Part shown: positions 17,771 through 27,016 of the stretch, piece by piece
Layout of the letters: every line of letters begins with the position of its first letter
How positions within the stretch are numbered: position 1 is the stretch's first letter
Origin: Candidatus Nanopelagicales bacterium
GTDB taxonomy: Bacteria; Actinomycetota; Actinomycetes; S36-B12; CAIYMF01
Length of the DNA: 64,000 nt
Reading direction: 5' to 3'
NCBI GenBank assembly: GCA_017882705.1
Contig: JADGOZ010000059.1
Span: 1 to 64,000, forward strand
Translations under genes and position numbers: made by a program
The notes under the pieces: generated by a model
Seen by the model: the letters and a program-made list of their open reading frames with translations, nothing else
Database searches by the model: none
Told to the model about the DNA's origin: nothing

Positions 17771-18574
17771 TCACGATCCCGACGCGAGCTCGTGGCTGCG
17801 GTCGCGCGCGGCCTCGAGGGCCGAGATGAACGCCGCACGCACCTTGTGGTCGTCGAGGGTCCGCAGCGCCGCCACCGTGGTGCCTCCGGGCGAGGTGACC
17901 TGCTCGCGCAGCACGCTCGGGTGCTCGCCGGTCTCGCGCAGCATCGTCGCGGCGCCGTAGCAGGTCTGCACGACGAGCTCGGTGGCCGTGCTGCGCGGCA
18001 GGCCCAGGAAGACGCCCGCCTCGATCATCGCCTCGACGATGTAGAAGAAGTACGCCGGTCCGCTCCCGCTGATCGCCGTGACGGCGTCGAGATGCTTCTC
18101 GTCGAGCACGACGACCCGGCCGACGGCCTCGAGCAGCTGCCGCGCCTCGACGAGGTGCTCCTGGTCGCAGTGCGCGCCCGGCGCGAGCGCGGCCATGCCC
18201 TGGTCGACGAGTGCGGGCGTGTTGGGCATGACGCGCACGACGGGGCAGCCCTGCGGCAGGTGCGACTCGAGGAACTCGGTCGTGATGCCGGCCGCGAGCG
18301 ACACGACCAGTGCACCCGGGCGCACGTGCGGGGCGATCTCGTCGCACAGCGCGCCCATGTCCTGCGGCTTGACGACGAACACCAGGGTGTCGGCCTTCTC
18401 GGCCGCCTCGACGTTGCTGATGACCTCGACGCCGTGCCGCTCACGCAGCTCGGCGGCGCGGTCCTCGCGGCGCTCGGTGACGACCAGGTCGGAGGCGGGA
18501 CGGCCGGCCCGGATGAGCCCCGCGAGCAGGGTCTCCCCCATGACTCCGGCGCCGAAGATCGCGACGAGACCCAT
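17771..18574 (-). CDS. proC: Pyrroline-5-carboxylate reductase
   Basis: Reduces delta-1-pyrroline-5-carboxylate to proline with NAD(P)H. The 267-residue protein has the N-terminal Rossmann loop FGAGVMGETLL, the VVKPQD segment, VRVMPNTPALV and the C-terminal signature SGSGPAYFFYIVEAM followed by TSPGGTT. Length is normal. It starts with ATG at 18574, three bases after the proline dehydrogenase stop codon. Placing a biosynthetic reductase in one operon with the catabolic dehydrogenase suggests a proline/P5C cycle or shared control rather than one-way catabolism. Confidence 0.95.
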   Translation of the reverse strand: MGLVAIFGAGVMGETLLAGLIRAGRPASDLVVTERREDRAAELRERHGVEVISNVEAAEKADTLVFVVKPQDMGALCDEIAPHVRPGALVVSLAAGITTEFLESHLPQGCPVVRVMPNTPALVDQGMAALAPGAHCDQEHLVEARQLLEAVGRVVVLDEKHLDAVTAISGSGPAYFFYIVEAMIEAGVFLGLPRSTATELVVQTCYGAATMLRETGEHPSVLREQVTSPGGTTVAALRTLDDHKVRAAFISALEAARDRSHELASGS

Positions 18575-18577
18575 GGG

Positions 18578-19507
18578 TCAGCCCTTCGAGACGAGTGCGC
18601 GGGCGAGCAGGGACAGGTTGGTCGGCTTCTCGGCCAGCCGGCGTACGAGGTAGCCGTACCACTCGTCGCCGTAGGGCACGTAGACCCGCACCTTCTCACC
18701 CTGGTCGGCGAGGCGCTGCTGCTCGTCGGGACGGATGCCGAAGAGCATCTGGAACTCGTAGCTGCCGGGCCGGCGGTCGTTGCGGACCGCGAGCGCGCCG
18801 CCGATCTCGACGAGCCGCGGGTCGTGCGTCGCGAGCATGGGGTAGCCGTCGCCCTGCATGAGGATCTTCATGCACCGGACGTAGGCACGGTCGACCCCGG
18901 CGCGGTCGACGTGGGCGACCGACTCGGGCTCGGAGTAGGCGCCCTTGCAGAGCCGGATCCGCGAGCCCTCGGTGGCGAGGTCGCGGCAGTCGGCCTCGGT
19001 GCGGCGGAGGTAGGCCTGGAGCACGCCACCGGTGCGCGGGAAGTCCGCGCGCAGCTCGCGCAGGATCCCGAGGGTGGAGTCGGTGGTGGTGTGGTCCTCC
19101 ATGTCGAGGGTCACCATGGTGCCGAGGGCCGTGGCCCTCTCGGCGATGGCGCGGGCGTTGTCCAGCGCGACCTTCTCGCCGTCGCCGGGCAGCGCCTGGC
19201 CGACGGCGGAGAGCTTCACCGACACCTCGGCGCTGTCGGTCAGACCTGCCTCGCCGAGAGCGTCGAGCAGGGTGAGGTAGGCGTCGCGCGTCGCGGTCGC
19301 CTGCGCGAGGTCGAGCGTGTCCTCGCCGAGGTGGTCGATGGTGACGAGGCGTCCCGTCGCGACGATCTCACCGGTCGCGCGGACGGCGTCCTCGGTCCGC
19401 TCCCCCGCCACGAACCGGTCCACCATCGAGCGCACCGGAGGGGAGTCGGACGCGACACCCTTGAGCTTCTCGCTCCGCGACACGGACAGCAGGGCCTCAC
19501 GCAGCAC
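18578..19507 (-). CDS. Proline dehydrogenase (monofunctional, FAD)
   Basis: A 309-residue FAD-dependent TIM-barrel enzyme oxidising proline to pyrroline-5-carboxylate and passing electrons to the respiratory chain. Visible signatures are VTLDMEDHTTTDSTL, LQAYLRRTEAD, RLCKGAY and the C-terminal YEFQMLFGIR and RVYVPYGDEWYGYLVRRLAE, which bind FAD and substrate. It is the monofunctional actinobacterial type, not a PutA fusion; a matching P5C dehydrogenase is not adjacent. The GTG at 19507 has GAGGAG upstream. The aldehyde dehydrogenase at 32100 is a distant relative but does not look like the PutA partner. Confidence 0.93.
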   Translation of the reverse strand: MLREALLSVSRSEKLKGVASDSPPVRSMVDRFVAGERTEDAVRATGEIVATGRLVTIDHLGEDTLDLAQATATRDAYLTLLDALGEAGLTDSAEVSVKLSAVGQALPGDGEKVALDNARAIAERATALGTMVTLDMEDHTTTDSTLGILRELRADFPRTGGVLQAYLRRTEADCRDLATEGSRIRLCKGAYSEPESVAHVDRAGVDRAYVRCMKILMQGDGYPMLATHDPRLVEIGGALAVRNDRRPGSYEFQMLFGIRPDEQQRLADQGEKVRVYVPYGDEWYGYLVRRLAEKPTNLSLLARALVSKG

Positions 19508-19557
19508 CGGATGCTCCTCACCTGGGGCGGCCCGCTCGCCGCCACGTGCTGGTCAGG

Positions 19558-20148
19558 CTACCCGCGCGCCTTGCCCGAGGGCGTCGTCGGAGTCGTCAGC
19601 GCCATCTGGACGGCGGGAGCCACGAGCCGGACGACGTCGTCCTCCGTCGCCGAGGCGATCGGCTCGAGCCGCAGGACGTAGCGCATCGATGCGATCCCCA
19701 GGAGGTACGACGTGGCCAGCGTGACCCTCATCCGGGCGTCCGGCACACCGAGCAGCACGGCGGCCCGGTCGACCACCTCGGCCTCGAGGAACTCCCGCAG
19801 CGACGCCGTGGCGCGGGACGCCCCGGCACCGTCGCGCACCATCTCGGCGAGCTGGTCGCGCGTCTCGGGGTCGTCGAGCAGCCGGAGGGTGACGCGCACC
19901 ATGCGCTCGCCGAGCCCGTCGATACCGGGAGCCATCAGCTGGGCGATGGACATCGCCGGGTCGAAGGGCAGGCGCATCGCCGCGACGAACAGCGCCTCGC
20001 GGTTGTCGTAGTAGCGGCGTACGACGTCGGGGGCGACCCCCGCGGCGGCGGCCACGCCCTTGAGCGTGGTGTTGAGGTAGCCGCGGCGCGCGTAGGCGGC
20101 CCGCGCTGCGTCGAGCACCTGCTTGGTGATGTCGTCCGACGCGTTCAC
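19558..20148 (-). CDS. TetR family transcriptional regulator
   Basis: A 196-residue regulator with an N-terminal TetR helix-turn-helix (about residues 8-52: [20 protein letters not shown], then [11 protein letters not shown]) and a variable ligand-binding domain. GTG at 20148 overlaps the stop of the TIM-barrel gene by four bases. It ends 50 bases before the proline dehydrogenase gene, so it may regulate either its own operon or unlinked genes. No clear palindrome was seen in that 50-base gap. Confidence 0.86.
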   Translation of the reverse strand: MNASDDITKQVLDAARAAYARRGYLNTTLKGVAAAAGVAPDVVRRYYDNREALFVAAMRLPFDPAMSIAQLMAPGIDGLGERMVRVTLRLLDDPETRDQLAEMVRDGAGASRATASLREFLEAEVVDRAAVLLGVPDARMRVTLATSYLLGIASMRYVLRLEPIASATEDDVVRLVAPAVQMALTTPTTPSGKARG

Positions 20149-20957
20149 CGGCCCACCTCCGAGACGTCGTGCCCGACGTGCCCCCCGAGGTTGCGGCGCG
20201 CGAAGTCGAGCGCCTCGCGCAGGTCGTTCTCCCGCTCGACGCGGTCGACCGCCTTGCGGGTCGAGATCTCGACGACGACCTGGCCGTCGAACCCCGACTG
20301 CCCGAGGCCCTGAAGGAGCTCGGCGCACGGCTGGTTGCCTCGGCCGGGCACGAGGTGCTCGTCGCGGCTGGAGCCGGACCCGTCGGCGAGGTGCACGTGC
20401 GCCAGCCGGTCGCCGAGGTCGCGCGCCATCTCGAGGGCGTCGGACCCGGAGACCGACGTGTGCGAGAGATCGAGGGTGGTGTGGAGGTAGTCGTCGTCGC
20501 GCACGTCCCAGCTCGGCACGTAGGCGGCGAACTCACGCGACACGGCCTTCCACGGGAACATGTTCTCGACGGCGAACCGGACGTCGGTCTCGCTCGCCAT
20601 CGACTCGATGCCGGCGACGAAGTCGCGGGCGTAGTCGCGCTGCCAGCGGAACGGCGGGTGCACGACGACGGTCGACGCCCCGAGGAGCTCGGCGGCCGCC
20701 TGCGCGCGCTGCAGCTTCGCCCACGGCTCGCTGCCCCATACCCGCTGGCTGATGAGCAGGCACGGCGCGTGGATCGACGTGATGGGGATGCCGTAGTGGT
20801 CGCGCAGGCGCAGCAGCGCCTCCGGGTCCTGGCTGACCGCGTCGGTGAGCACCATGACCTCGAGGCCGTCGTAGCCGAGCCGCGCGGCGATCTCGAAGGA
20901 GGCCGCGGTCGACTCGGGGTAGGTCGACGCGGTCGAGAGGGTCACCAGCGGGCTCAC
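20145..20957 (-). CDS. Sugar phosphate isomerase/epimerase-like TIM-barrel protein
   Basis: A 270-residue protein of the xylose isomerase-like/AP endonuclease 2 TIM-barrel superfamily. Metal-ligand positions are recognisable: VVVHPPF, the ENMFPW glutamate, DLSHT, HVHLADG and VVVEIST. Members include sugar isomerases, inosose dehydratases and AP endonuclease IV; the actinobacterial proteins linked to ppx are of unknown substrate. GTG at 20957 follows the ATPase stop codon by four bases and the end overlaps the TetR start, which implies one operon. Confidence 0.85.
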   Translation of the reverse strand: MSPLVTLSTASTYPESTAASFEIAARLGYDGLEVMVLTDAVSQDPEALLRLRDHYGIPITSIHAPCLLISQRVWGSEPWAKLQRAQAAAELLGASTVVVHPPFRWQRDYARDFVAGIESMASETDVRFAVENMFPWKAVSREFAAYVPSWDVRDDDYLHTTLDLSHTSVSGSDALEMARDLGDRLAHVHLADGSGSSRDEHLVPGRGNQPCAELLQGLGQSGFDGQVVVEISTRKAVDRVERENDLREALDFARRNLGGHVGHDVSEVGR

Positions 20958-20961
20958 GAGG

Positions 20962-23379
20962 TCATCCTCCGTCGCCCGCGGCCCCGACGCCCACCGTGTC
21001 CGGTGTCGGGAGCGCGGGAACGGTGTCGTCGACGGGCTTCCCGTGCCCGGCGAACACGTGCACGACGCTCACCGCACCCGCGCCCAGGGCACCCACGCCG
21101 AGGGCGATGAGACCCGGGACGTCGGGGTGCCAGGACAGCTCGAACATGTGCGACAGCCACGGGATGCAGAGCACGCCGAGGAACCCGACCAGCATGGCGC
21201 CGACGATCGCGCCGCGGATCGCGTTGATCGGGCGGGCCACCTGCACGAGCACCCACCACGCGACGACGAACAGCGTGACGACGGCCGACGAGCGTGCGAC
21301 CTCGACGCCGTAGTCGAGATGGAGCACGTAGCCGTAGGTGACGTAGGCGGAGATCGCATTGATGAGACCCGCGGGCACGGCGAACTTGAGCACCCGACGG
21401 AAGAAGCCTGGGCGGAAGCGCTGCTTGTTGGGCAGCAGCGCGAGGAAGAACGCCGGCGTGCCGATGGTGAGCGCGGTGACGACGGTGAGGTGCCGGTTGA
21501 GGAACGGGAAGGGCTGCGTGAACACGATCGTGGCGATGGAGATCGTCACGGCGTAGAAGCTCTTGGTGAGGAAGAGGTCCGACACGCGCTCGACGTTGCC
21601 GAGGACCCGCCGGCCCTCCGCCACGACCGAGGGCATCACGGAGAACCTGTCGTCGAGCAGCACGATCTGCGCGACCGCGCGGGTCGCCCCCGCACCCGAT
21701 CCCATCGCGATGCCGAGGTCGGCGTCCTTGAGCGCGAGGACGTCGTTGACGCCGTCGCCGGTCATCGCGACGACGTGGCCGCGGCTCTGCAGGGCGCCCA
21801 CCATCGCGCGCTTCTGGGCTGGCGTGACGCGGCCGAACACCGAGTGCTGCTCGAGCACCTCGGCGAGCTCCTCGCGATCCTCCGGCAGCTCGCGGGCGTC
21901 GTACGGCGAGTCCGCTCCCGGGATGCCCGCCTGGGCGGCGATCGCCCCGACGGTGACGGCGTTGTCGCCGCTGATGACCTTGAGCCGGACGCTCTGCTCG
22001 AGGAAGTAGGCGACCGTCTCGGCGGCGTCGGAGCGCAGGGTCTGGTTGATGACGACGAGCGCCGCCGGGCTGAGCCCGCCCGTGCCGTGCTCGGCGCTCG
22101 GCTCGCCGTCCGAGCGGGCCAGGACCAGGACGCGGGCGCCGTCGCCGGCGAGGTGGTCGCCCTGGGAACGCACCGGGTGCCCGTCGGGCAGCAGCATCTC
22201 CGGAGCGCCGATGACCCAGGCGCCGTGCTCGCCGAACGAGGCCGACGACCACTTGCGCGAGCTCGAGAAGGGGACTGTCGCCGTGACCGCCCAGCCCGCG
22301 GGCGCGGCGTACTTCGCGGCGATCGCGATGAGGGTCTGGTTCGGCTCGGGCTCGCTCGCCCCGAGCGCGCCGAGCGCGTCGTCGACCGGCAGGGAGCCGT
22401 CGACCACCACCACGCCGTGCACCGCCATGCCGGGCTCGGTGAGCGTGCCGGTCTTGTCGACGCAGACGACGTCGACCCGCGCGAGGACCTCGACCGCGGG
22501 CATGTCCTGCACCAGCGCGCGCTTCTGGGCCAGCGTGATGACCGAGACGGCCATCGCGACGCTGGTGAGGAGGACGAGTCCCTCGGGGACCATCGTGATG
22601 ACACCCGGGACGGTCCCGGCGATCGCGGCGCGGATGTTGCCGTCGTTCGCGCGGTACTGCGACACGAACAGGAAGATTCCGATCGGCACCAGCGCGAAGG
22701 AGACGTACTTGATGAAGCGCTGGATGGAGTCGCGCAGCTCCGAGCGGGTGAGGCTGAACTTGCTCGCCTCGTCGGCGAGCTTGGCGGCGTAGGAGTCGCG
22801 GCCGACGCGCGTGGCGCGCACGAGGCCGGAGCCGGCGACGACGAAGGAGCCGGAGAGGACCTCGGCGGCGGGCTCCTTCTCGACCGGGTCGGCCTCGCCC
22901 GTGAGCAGCGACTCGTCGAGCTCGAGGCCGTTGCTCTCGACGACCGCGGAGTCGACGAGCATCTGGTCGCCGGTGCGGATGACGATCAGCTCGTCGAGCA
23001 CGATCGAGCTCGGTGGCACCTCGACGTCGGTGCCGTCGCGGCGCACGAGCGCCTGCTGCTGGCCGACGAGCGAGAGCTTCGCGAGGGTGCGTGCGGCGCG
23101 GTACTCCTGGATCACGCCGATCGCGGTGTTGATGACGATGACGAAGCCGAACAGCGAGTCGATGAACGGCGCACTGACGAGCATGAGGACCCACAGCGAC
23201 CCGATGAGGGCGTTGAAGTAGGTGAACGTGTTGGCCCGGAAGATGTCGCCGAGCGAGCGCGCGTTGCGGTCCTTGACGGCGTTGACGTGGCCGGCGGCGA
23301 CGCGCTCGGCGACCTGCGCCGAGGTGAGCCCGACGGCGGGGTCGATGACGGACACCGCGGAGCCTGTGCTGGCGCTCAT
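20962..23379 (-). CDS. Cation-transporting P-type ATPase, CtpE-like
   Basis: An 805-residue P-type ATPase. The actuator motif TGEAD is at 160-164, the M4 ion-site segment is MVPEGLVL (about 263-270), and the phosphorylated aspartate is in VDKTGTLT (Asp308). The hinge [20 protein letters not shown] is followed by four more membrane segments. No N-terminal heavy-metal CxxC domain is present. The sequence most resembles mycobacterial CtpE, implicated in calcium uptake, so Ca2+ or another divalent hard cation is the best guess. ATG at 23379 overlaps the ppx stop codon. Confidence 0.9.
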   Translation of the reverse strand: MSASTGSAVSVIDPAVGLTSAQVAERVAAGHVNAVKDRNARSLGDIFRANTFTYFNALIGSLWVLMLVSAPFIDSLFGFVIVINTAIGVIQEYRAARTLAKLSLVGQQQALVRRDGTDVEVPPSSIVLDELIVIRTGDQMLVDSAVVESNGLELDESLLTGEADPVEKEPAAEVLSGSFVVAGSGLVRATRVGRDSYAAKLADEASKFSLTRSELRDSIQRFIKYVSFALVPIGIFLFVSQYRANDGNIRAAIAGTVPGVITMVPEGLVLLTSVAMAVSVITLAQKRALVQDMPAVEVLARVDVVCVDKTGTLTEPGMAVHGVVVVDGSLPVDDALGALGASEPEPNQTLIAIAAKYAAPAGWAVTATVPFSSSRKWSSASFGEHGAWVIGAPEMLLPDGHPVRSQGDHLAGDGARVLVLARSDGEPSAEHGTGGLSPAALVVINQTLRSDAAETVAYFLEQSVRLKVISGDNAVTVGAIAAQAGIPGADSPYDARELPEDREELAEVLEQHSVFGRVTPAQKRAMVGALQSRGHVVAMTGDGVNDVLALKDADLGIAMGSGAGATRAVAQIVLLDDRFSVMPSVVAEGRRVLGNVERVSDLFLTKSFYAVTISIATIVFTQPFPFLNRHLTVVTALTIGTPAFFLALLPNKQRFRPGFFRRVLKFAVPAGLINAISAYVTYGYVLHLDYGVEVARSSAVVTLFVVAWWVLVQVARPINAIRGAIVGAMLVGFLGVLCIPWLSHMFELSWHPDVPGLIALGVGALGAGAVSVVHVFAGHGKPVDDTVPALPTPDTVGVGAAGDGG

Positions 23380-24305
23380 CGCTCGATCCGGTCGAGGCGC
23401 TCGAGGATGACGCCCTCGCGCAGCGCCCACGGCGCGATCTGCAGCCGCTCGACGTCGAGCAGGTCCATCGCGGCCTCGGCGACGACGGCGCCGGCGAGCA
23501 GCTGCGGCGCGCGGCTCGCGCTCACCCCGGGGAGGGACGTGCGCTCCTTGACGGTCATGGCCGCGAGCTTCGGGACCCACAGCCGCAGGTCGTCGCGCTC
23601 CAGGGTCCGGCGTACGAAGGGGCCGTCGTTCGACGGCGCGGCGCCGGCGATGCGGGCCAGCGAGCGGAAGGTCTTGCTGGTGGCGACGACGTGGCGCGGG
23701 TCGCCAGCCCGGGTGACCTTCCCGGCGACGTCGGCGATGGTGGCGCGGGCGTGCTTGCGCATCGCCTTGACGTCCTCGGCGCGGGCCGGGTCCTGGGTGA
23801 GGAAGGCCCGGCTCAGCCGGCCGGCGCCGAGCGGGACCGAGACCGCGACGTCGGGGACCTCGTCGGCGCCGACCGCGATCTCGAGCGAACCGCCGCCGAT
23901 GTCGAGCACGAGGAGCCGTCCCGACGACCAGCCGTACCAGCGGCGTACGGCGAGGAAGGTCAGCCGCGCCTCGTCGTCGCCGGAGAGCACCTGCAGCTCG
24001 ACGCCGGTACGCCCGAGCACCTCGCGGAGGACCGCCTCGCCGTTCGCGGCCTCGCGGATGGCGGAGGTGGCGAAGGCGATCATCTCCGTCACGCCGAAGT
24101 CCTCGGCCACGTCCTGCGCGGACTGCACGAACGACACGAGGGTGTCGATGCCCGTCCGGGAGATCCGCTCGCCGTCGACGATGTGCTCGGCGAGGCGCAT
24201 CTCGGTCTTGTGCGAGTGGGCCGGGATCGGCGCAGCACCATGGTGCGCATCGACCACCAGCAGGTGGACGGTGTTGGAACCGACGTCGAGGACTCCGAGG
24301 CGCAC
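23376..24305 (-). CDS. ppx: Exopolyphosphatase/guanosine pentaphosphatase family protein
   Basis: A 309-residue short-form Ppx/GppA phosphatase of the ASKHA (actin-like) fold that hydrolyses polyphosphate or pppGpp. The phosphate-binding loops are [14 protein letters not shown] at the N-terminus and [14 protein letters not shown] mid-protein, and a conserved acidic motif is in [14 protein letters not shown]. The C-terminal HD-like domain of the long form is absent, as in mycobacterial Ppx1. It starts with GTG at 24305, divergent from the Cys-rich protein gene, and appears to head the operon continuing through the ATPase, TIM-barrel enzyme, TetR, proline dehydrogenase, proC and acuC. Confidence 0.9.
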   Translation of the reverse strand: MRLGVLDVGSNTVHLLVVDAHHGAAPIPAHSHKTEMRLAEHIVDGERISRTGIDTLVSFVQSAQDVAEDFGVTEMIAFATSAIREAANGEAVLREVLGRTGVELQVLSGDDEARLTFLAVRRWYGWSSGRLLVLDIGGGSLEIAVGADEVPDVAVSVPLGAGRLSRAFLTQDPARAEDVKAMRKHARATIADVAGKVTRAGDPRHVVATSKTFRSLARIAGAAPSNDGPFVRRTLERDDLRLWVPKLAAMTVKERTSLPGVSASRAPQLLAGAVVAEAAMDLLDVERLQIAPWALREGVILERLDRIER

Positions 24306-24361
24306 GGGTCGATGCTAGGGCGTCGGGGGTGGACCGCTACGTGGCCTCCGTGGACTGCCCC

Positions 24362-24367
24362 TAGGGT
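24362..24367 (+). promoter_or_regulatory. -10 box TAGGGT for a leaderless mRNA
   Basis: TAGGGT is followed by exactly six bases and then GTG (24374). There is no ribosome-binding site. This places the transcription start at the first base of the start codon. Confidence 0.65.
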
Positions 24368-24373
24368 GGATGG

Positions 24374-25234
24374 GTGGCTGCACCGAAGAAGAGCAGGAAG
24401 TCCGGTCCCGTCGACGTCGCCCTGACGCGCCGGGACGAGGTCCCGCTCGACTTCGCGCGCGCCTACGTCGAGTTCCCGGACCCGCTCGACGAGGCGCAGG
24501 TCTACCGCTGCGACCTCACCTGGCTCACCAGCCGCTGGACCTGCATCTACGGCCGCGGCTGCCACGGCATCGACCGCACGAAGCCCGACGACGGATGCTG
24601 CGTGCTCGGGGCCCACTTCTCGGACAAGGCCGACGAGAAGAAGACGAAGAAGTACGCCGCGATGCTCACCGCCGACACGTGGGAGTACCACGCCACGGGA
24701 ACGAAGAAGGGCGTCACCGAGAAGGACGAGGAGGGGGCGAGCAAGACGCGCGTCGTCGACGGCGCCTGCGTGTTCCTCAACCGCACCGGCTTCTCAGGCG
24801 GCGCCGGGTGCGCCCTGCACACCCTCGCCGGCCGCATCGGCAAGGACTACGTCGAGGTCAAGCCCGACGTCTGCTGGCAGCTGCCCGTCCGCCGCACCTT
24901 CGAGCACGTCACGCGCACCGACGACACGAAGGTCCTCGTCATCACCATCGGCGAGTACGACCGCCGCGGCTGGGGTCCCGGCGGCCACGACCTCGACTGG
25001 TACTGCAGCGGCTCGACCGAGGCGCACGTCGCCACCGAGCCGGTCTTCGTGACCGAGCGGAGCACCCTGATCCATCTGATGAGCACGCCGGCGTACGACA
25101 TCCTCGCCGCCCACTGCGAGGCCAGGATGGCCGCCCTCACCGCCGCGAGGTCCGTCGCGAGCAAGCAGCGCACCCCCAAGGAGCGCCACGCCACGATGGC
25201 CGTCTTCGCCCCCCACCCCGCCGACCCCGAGTAG
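24374..25234 (+). CDS. Cysteine-rich protein of unknown function (DUF3109-like)
   Basis: A 286-residue protein not assigned to a characterised family. The first half contains a cysteine cluster (Cys46, Cys57, Cys63, Cys75, Cys76) followed by Cys132 and Cys146 in a GGAGCALH context. The spacing resembles YkgJ/DUF3109-type putative metal or Fe-S binding proteins. A Lys/Asp/Glu-rich insert covers about 84-126. No signal peptide or membrane segment is seen. The GTG at 24374 fits the adjacent -10 box; an ATG at 24370 opens an unrelated reading frame. It is transcribed divergently from ppx and followed by the first inverted-repeat arm. Confidence 0.72.
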   Translation: MAAPKKSRKSGPVDVALTRRDEVPLDFARAYVEFPDPLDEAQVYRCDLTWLTSRWTCIYGRGCHGIDRTKPDDGCCVLGAHFSDKADEKKTKKYAAMLTADTWEYHATGTKKGVTEKDEEGASKTRVVDGACVFLNRTGFSGGAGCALHTLAGRIGKDYVEVKPDVCWQLPVRRTFEHVTRTDDTKVLVITIGEYDRRGWGPGGHDLDWYCSGSTEAHVATEPVFVTERSTLIHLMSTPAYDILAAHCEARMAALTAARSVASKQRTPKERHATMAVFAPHPADPE

Positions 25235-25237
25235 GTC

Positions 25238-25290
25238 GTAGTCACTGAAGGTGGCCTTCGTTGCTAAGAGCGCAACAAACGCGGCCTTCA
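25238..25290 (+). repeat. 53-bp inverted repeat, left arm
   Basis: This arm is repeated in reverse complement at 26913-26965 with one mismatch in 53 bases. Each arm itself folds into an imperfect hairpin (TGAAGG...CCTTCA outer ends, GTTGC/GCAAC inner stem, loop TAAGAGC). It begins four bases past the stop codon of the Cys-rich gene, so it may also terminate that transcript. Confidence 0.85.
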
Positions 25291-25360
25291 CCTCAAATCT
25301 CATCCACAGGTACGGCGCCGGGTTCCGAGAAGGCGGCCTCGCGCGCGGGACCGTGCCTCT

Positions 25361-26338
25361 ATGCCTCGTCCCGCTCGATGGTCCCGTGACGCCGTACTCG
25401 CAGCCGCGTCCGATCAGTACGGTCTGCTCACCGCCGCGCAACTGACGTCGCTCGGTGTGCAGAGATCGACGCTGAGCCGCTCACATCAGCTGGGCGGCAT
25501 GTTCAGCCGGGTGCTCCACGGCGTCCACCGCGTGGACGGTCGCGGACCGCTGTCGACGGATCAGCGCGACATGGCGGCGCAGCTCTACGCCGGCGCCGAA
25601 TCGCTGCTCACAGGCGCGCCGCTGCTGATGCGGAAGCGGGTGAAGGCTGCTGCCCACCCCGCGCTGCACGTCCCTGGGAACGCGCACGTCCTCGTCCCTC
25701 ACGCGCACAAGCGCACCTCGCACGGCTTCGTGACGGTCGAGCGAACCGTCTTGATGCCGGCGTTTCGTGAGAAGGACGGCCTGCGGTTCGCCGTCCTGCC
25801 GCGAGCCGTGCTCGATGCCGTACGACGATGCTCCGACGAGGACGCCGTGCGGGCGCTGATCTTCGAGGTCGTCCAACGCGGCCTCGTCGCTCCCGAGGCT
25901 CTCGAGGACGAGCGGCGGCGCGGCCAGATCCGTGGCAGCCGGTTCGCCAGGCTCGCCCTGGAGGAGGTGTTCGGCGGTGCTCGATCGGTCGCGGAGGGCG
26001 ACGTTCGGCAGGCGTTCCTCGCGCGCGGGTGGACCGACCTGCTGTTCAACCCGCGGCTCTCTTTGCCTGACGGTCGGTTCCTCGCGTGCCCGGACGTCTA
26101 CCACGCGTCCGGCGTGTGCCTCGAGGTCGACAGCCGGGAGCATCACTTCTCCGTCGGCTCGTGGGAGGCGACGATGCGGCGGAGCGCGGCCATGACGGCG
26201 GGCGGGCTCGCCGTGATCCACGTGCCACCGAGCCGCTTCCGCCGGGAGGCGGACGCTGTGATCGACGAGTTCGCCCAGGCCGTGGACATACGACGCGGCT
26301 GGTCGCCGCCCGCGCTGCTGGTGCGCGCCGCCGCATGA
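25361..26338 (+). CDS. AbiEi-like/type IV antitoxin-domain protein with nuclease-like C-terminus
   Basis: A 325-residue protein. The N-terminal ~60 residues resemble the AbiEi/transcriptional regulator winged-helix (GLLTAAQLTSLGVQRSTLSR). The C-terminal part has a PD-(D/E)xK-like pattern: PDVYHASGVCLEVDSREHHF, then a late lysine-poor helix. Many actinobacteria carry such lone genes without an AbiEii toxin, and none is adjacent here. ATG at 25361 has no strong ribosome-binding site. Codon choice is looser than in neighbouring genes, and the gene lies between inverted repeats, so acquisition is likely. Function is unknown; defence or regulation is only a suggestion. Confidence 0.7.
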   Translation: MPRPARWSRDAVLAAASDQYGLLTAAQLTSLGVQRSTLSRSHQLGGMFSRVLHGVHRVDGRGPLSTDQRDMAAQLYAGAESLLTGAPLLMRKRVKAAAHPALHVPGNAHVLVPHAHKRTSHGFVTVERTVLMPAFREKDGLRFAVLPRAVLDAVRRCSDEDAVRALIFEVVQRGLVAPEALEDERRRGQIRGSRFARLALEEVFGGARSVAEGDVRQAFLARGWTDLLFNPRLSLPDGRFLACPDVYHASGVCLEVDSREHHFSVGSWEATMRRSAAMTAGGLAVIHVPPSRFRREADAVIDEFAQAVDIRRGWSPPALLVRAAA

Positions 26339-26356
26339 GTGGTGGCTCGCGTTGAG

Positions 26357-26393
26357 GGACGCCCACGTAGTCCTCAAGGCACCGTGGGCGTCC
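26357..26393 (+). terminator. Hairpin after the AbiEi-like gene
   Basis: GGACGCCCACG (26357-26367) pairs perfectly with CGTGGGCGTCC (26383-26393), with a 15-nt loop and a T/C-rich tail. It starts 18 bases past the stop codon and ends before the next promoter. Confidence 0.75.
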
Positions 26394-26425
26394 TTCACCG
26401 CGCCGACCCTGTCGGCCCGGCCGCG

Positions 26426-26431
26426 TAGCGT
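26426..26431 (+). promoter_or_regulatory. -10 box TAGCGT for a leaderless mRNA
   Basis: TAGCGT, six bases, then the ATG of the YjbR-like gene at 26438; no ribosome-binding site is visible. Confidence 0.6.
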
Positions 26432-26437
26432 GGCCGC

Positions 26438-26893
26438 ATGGCAGGCCGTAGCCGAACCGCGTCCCAGCGCGACCGGGTGATCCCCGTCCCGCTCGAGCTG
26501 CCGGGCGCCTCGCTGACCTACCCCTTCGGCGACGACGTCAACGTCTACAAAGTGGGCGTCCAGGCCGCCGCAGGCGCGGGCGGGCGGCACTCGGGCGGGA
26601 AGATGTTCTGCCTCGTCAGCCTCTACGGCGAGCCCGGCACGATGACGCTGAAGGTCGATCCGGACCACGGTGTCGAGCTGGTGCGCGAGCACGAGGCGAT
26701 CTCGCCGGGCTACCACACCAACAAGCGGCACTGGATCACCGTGGTCCTCGACGGAAGCCTCGAGGACTCGCTCATCCGGGAGCTCGTCGAGGACTCGTAC
26801 GACCTCGTGGTCTCGACGCTCACCGCACTTACCCGCTTCGATGTCGACCCGGACCGTTTTCCACTTCCGCCCGCACGGAGTCGGCGCACCTGA
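26438..26893 (+). CDS. MmcQ/YjbR family protein
   Basis: A 151-residue protein of the YjbR (CyaY-like fold) family. Family landmarks are the LPGASLTYPFGDDVNVYKV start, GGKMFCLVSL, TLKVDPDHGVEL, and the strongly conserved SPGYHTNKRHWITVVLDGSL. Members are predicted DNA-binding or stress proteins, and no biochemical role is established. The gene lies inside the inverted-repeat island and ends about 20 bases before the right arm. Its codon bias is normal for the genome, unlike the adjacent AbiEi-like gene. Confidence 0.85.
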   Translation: MAGRSRTASQRDRVIPVPLELPGASLTYPFGDDVNVYKVGVQAAAGAGGRHSGGKMFCLVSLYGEPGTMTLKVDPDHGVELVREHEAISPGYHTNKRHWITVVLDGSLEDSLIRELVEDSYDLVVSTLTALTRFDVDPDRFPLPPARSRRT

Positions 26894-26912
26894 AGTCGCT
26901 CGCCGCGCTCGA

Positions 26913-26965
26913 TGAAGGCCGCGCTTGTTGCGCTCTTAGCAACGAAGGCCACCTTCAGTGACTAC
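26913..26965 (-). repeat. 53-bp inverted repeat, right arm
   Basis: Reverse complement of 25238-25290 with a single A/G difference. It begins 20 bases past the YjbR-like stop codon and ends 39 bases before the radA -10 box. Like the left arm, it can fold on itself, so a role as terminator is possible. Confidence 0.85.
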
Positions 26966-27004
26966 CTCTGGGGAGCGGCGGGGCGGGGTGTCGGCGTGGG
27001 TCCG

Positions 27005-27010
27005 TAGGGT
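27005..27010 (+). promoter_or_regulatory. -10 box TAGGGT for leaderless radA mRNA
   Basis: TAGGGT is followed by GCGGGG and the radA ATG at 27017. The same six-base spacing recurs before several other genes in this window. Confidence 0.65.
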
Positions 27011-27016
27011 GCGGGG

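Noticed and set aside
21043-24318. A plus-strand open frame of over 1000 codons opposite the P-type ATPase and ppx genes
   Set aside because: It is Arg/Asp/Gly/Val-rich with no recognisable domain and lies exactly antisense to two strongly supported genes; high GC alone keeps such frames open.
25361-26893. A complete type IV toxin-antitoxin pair
   Set aside because: The AbiEi-like protein has no AbiEii-type nucleotidyltransferase partner; the neighbour is a YjbR-like protein, so no toxin can be supported.
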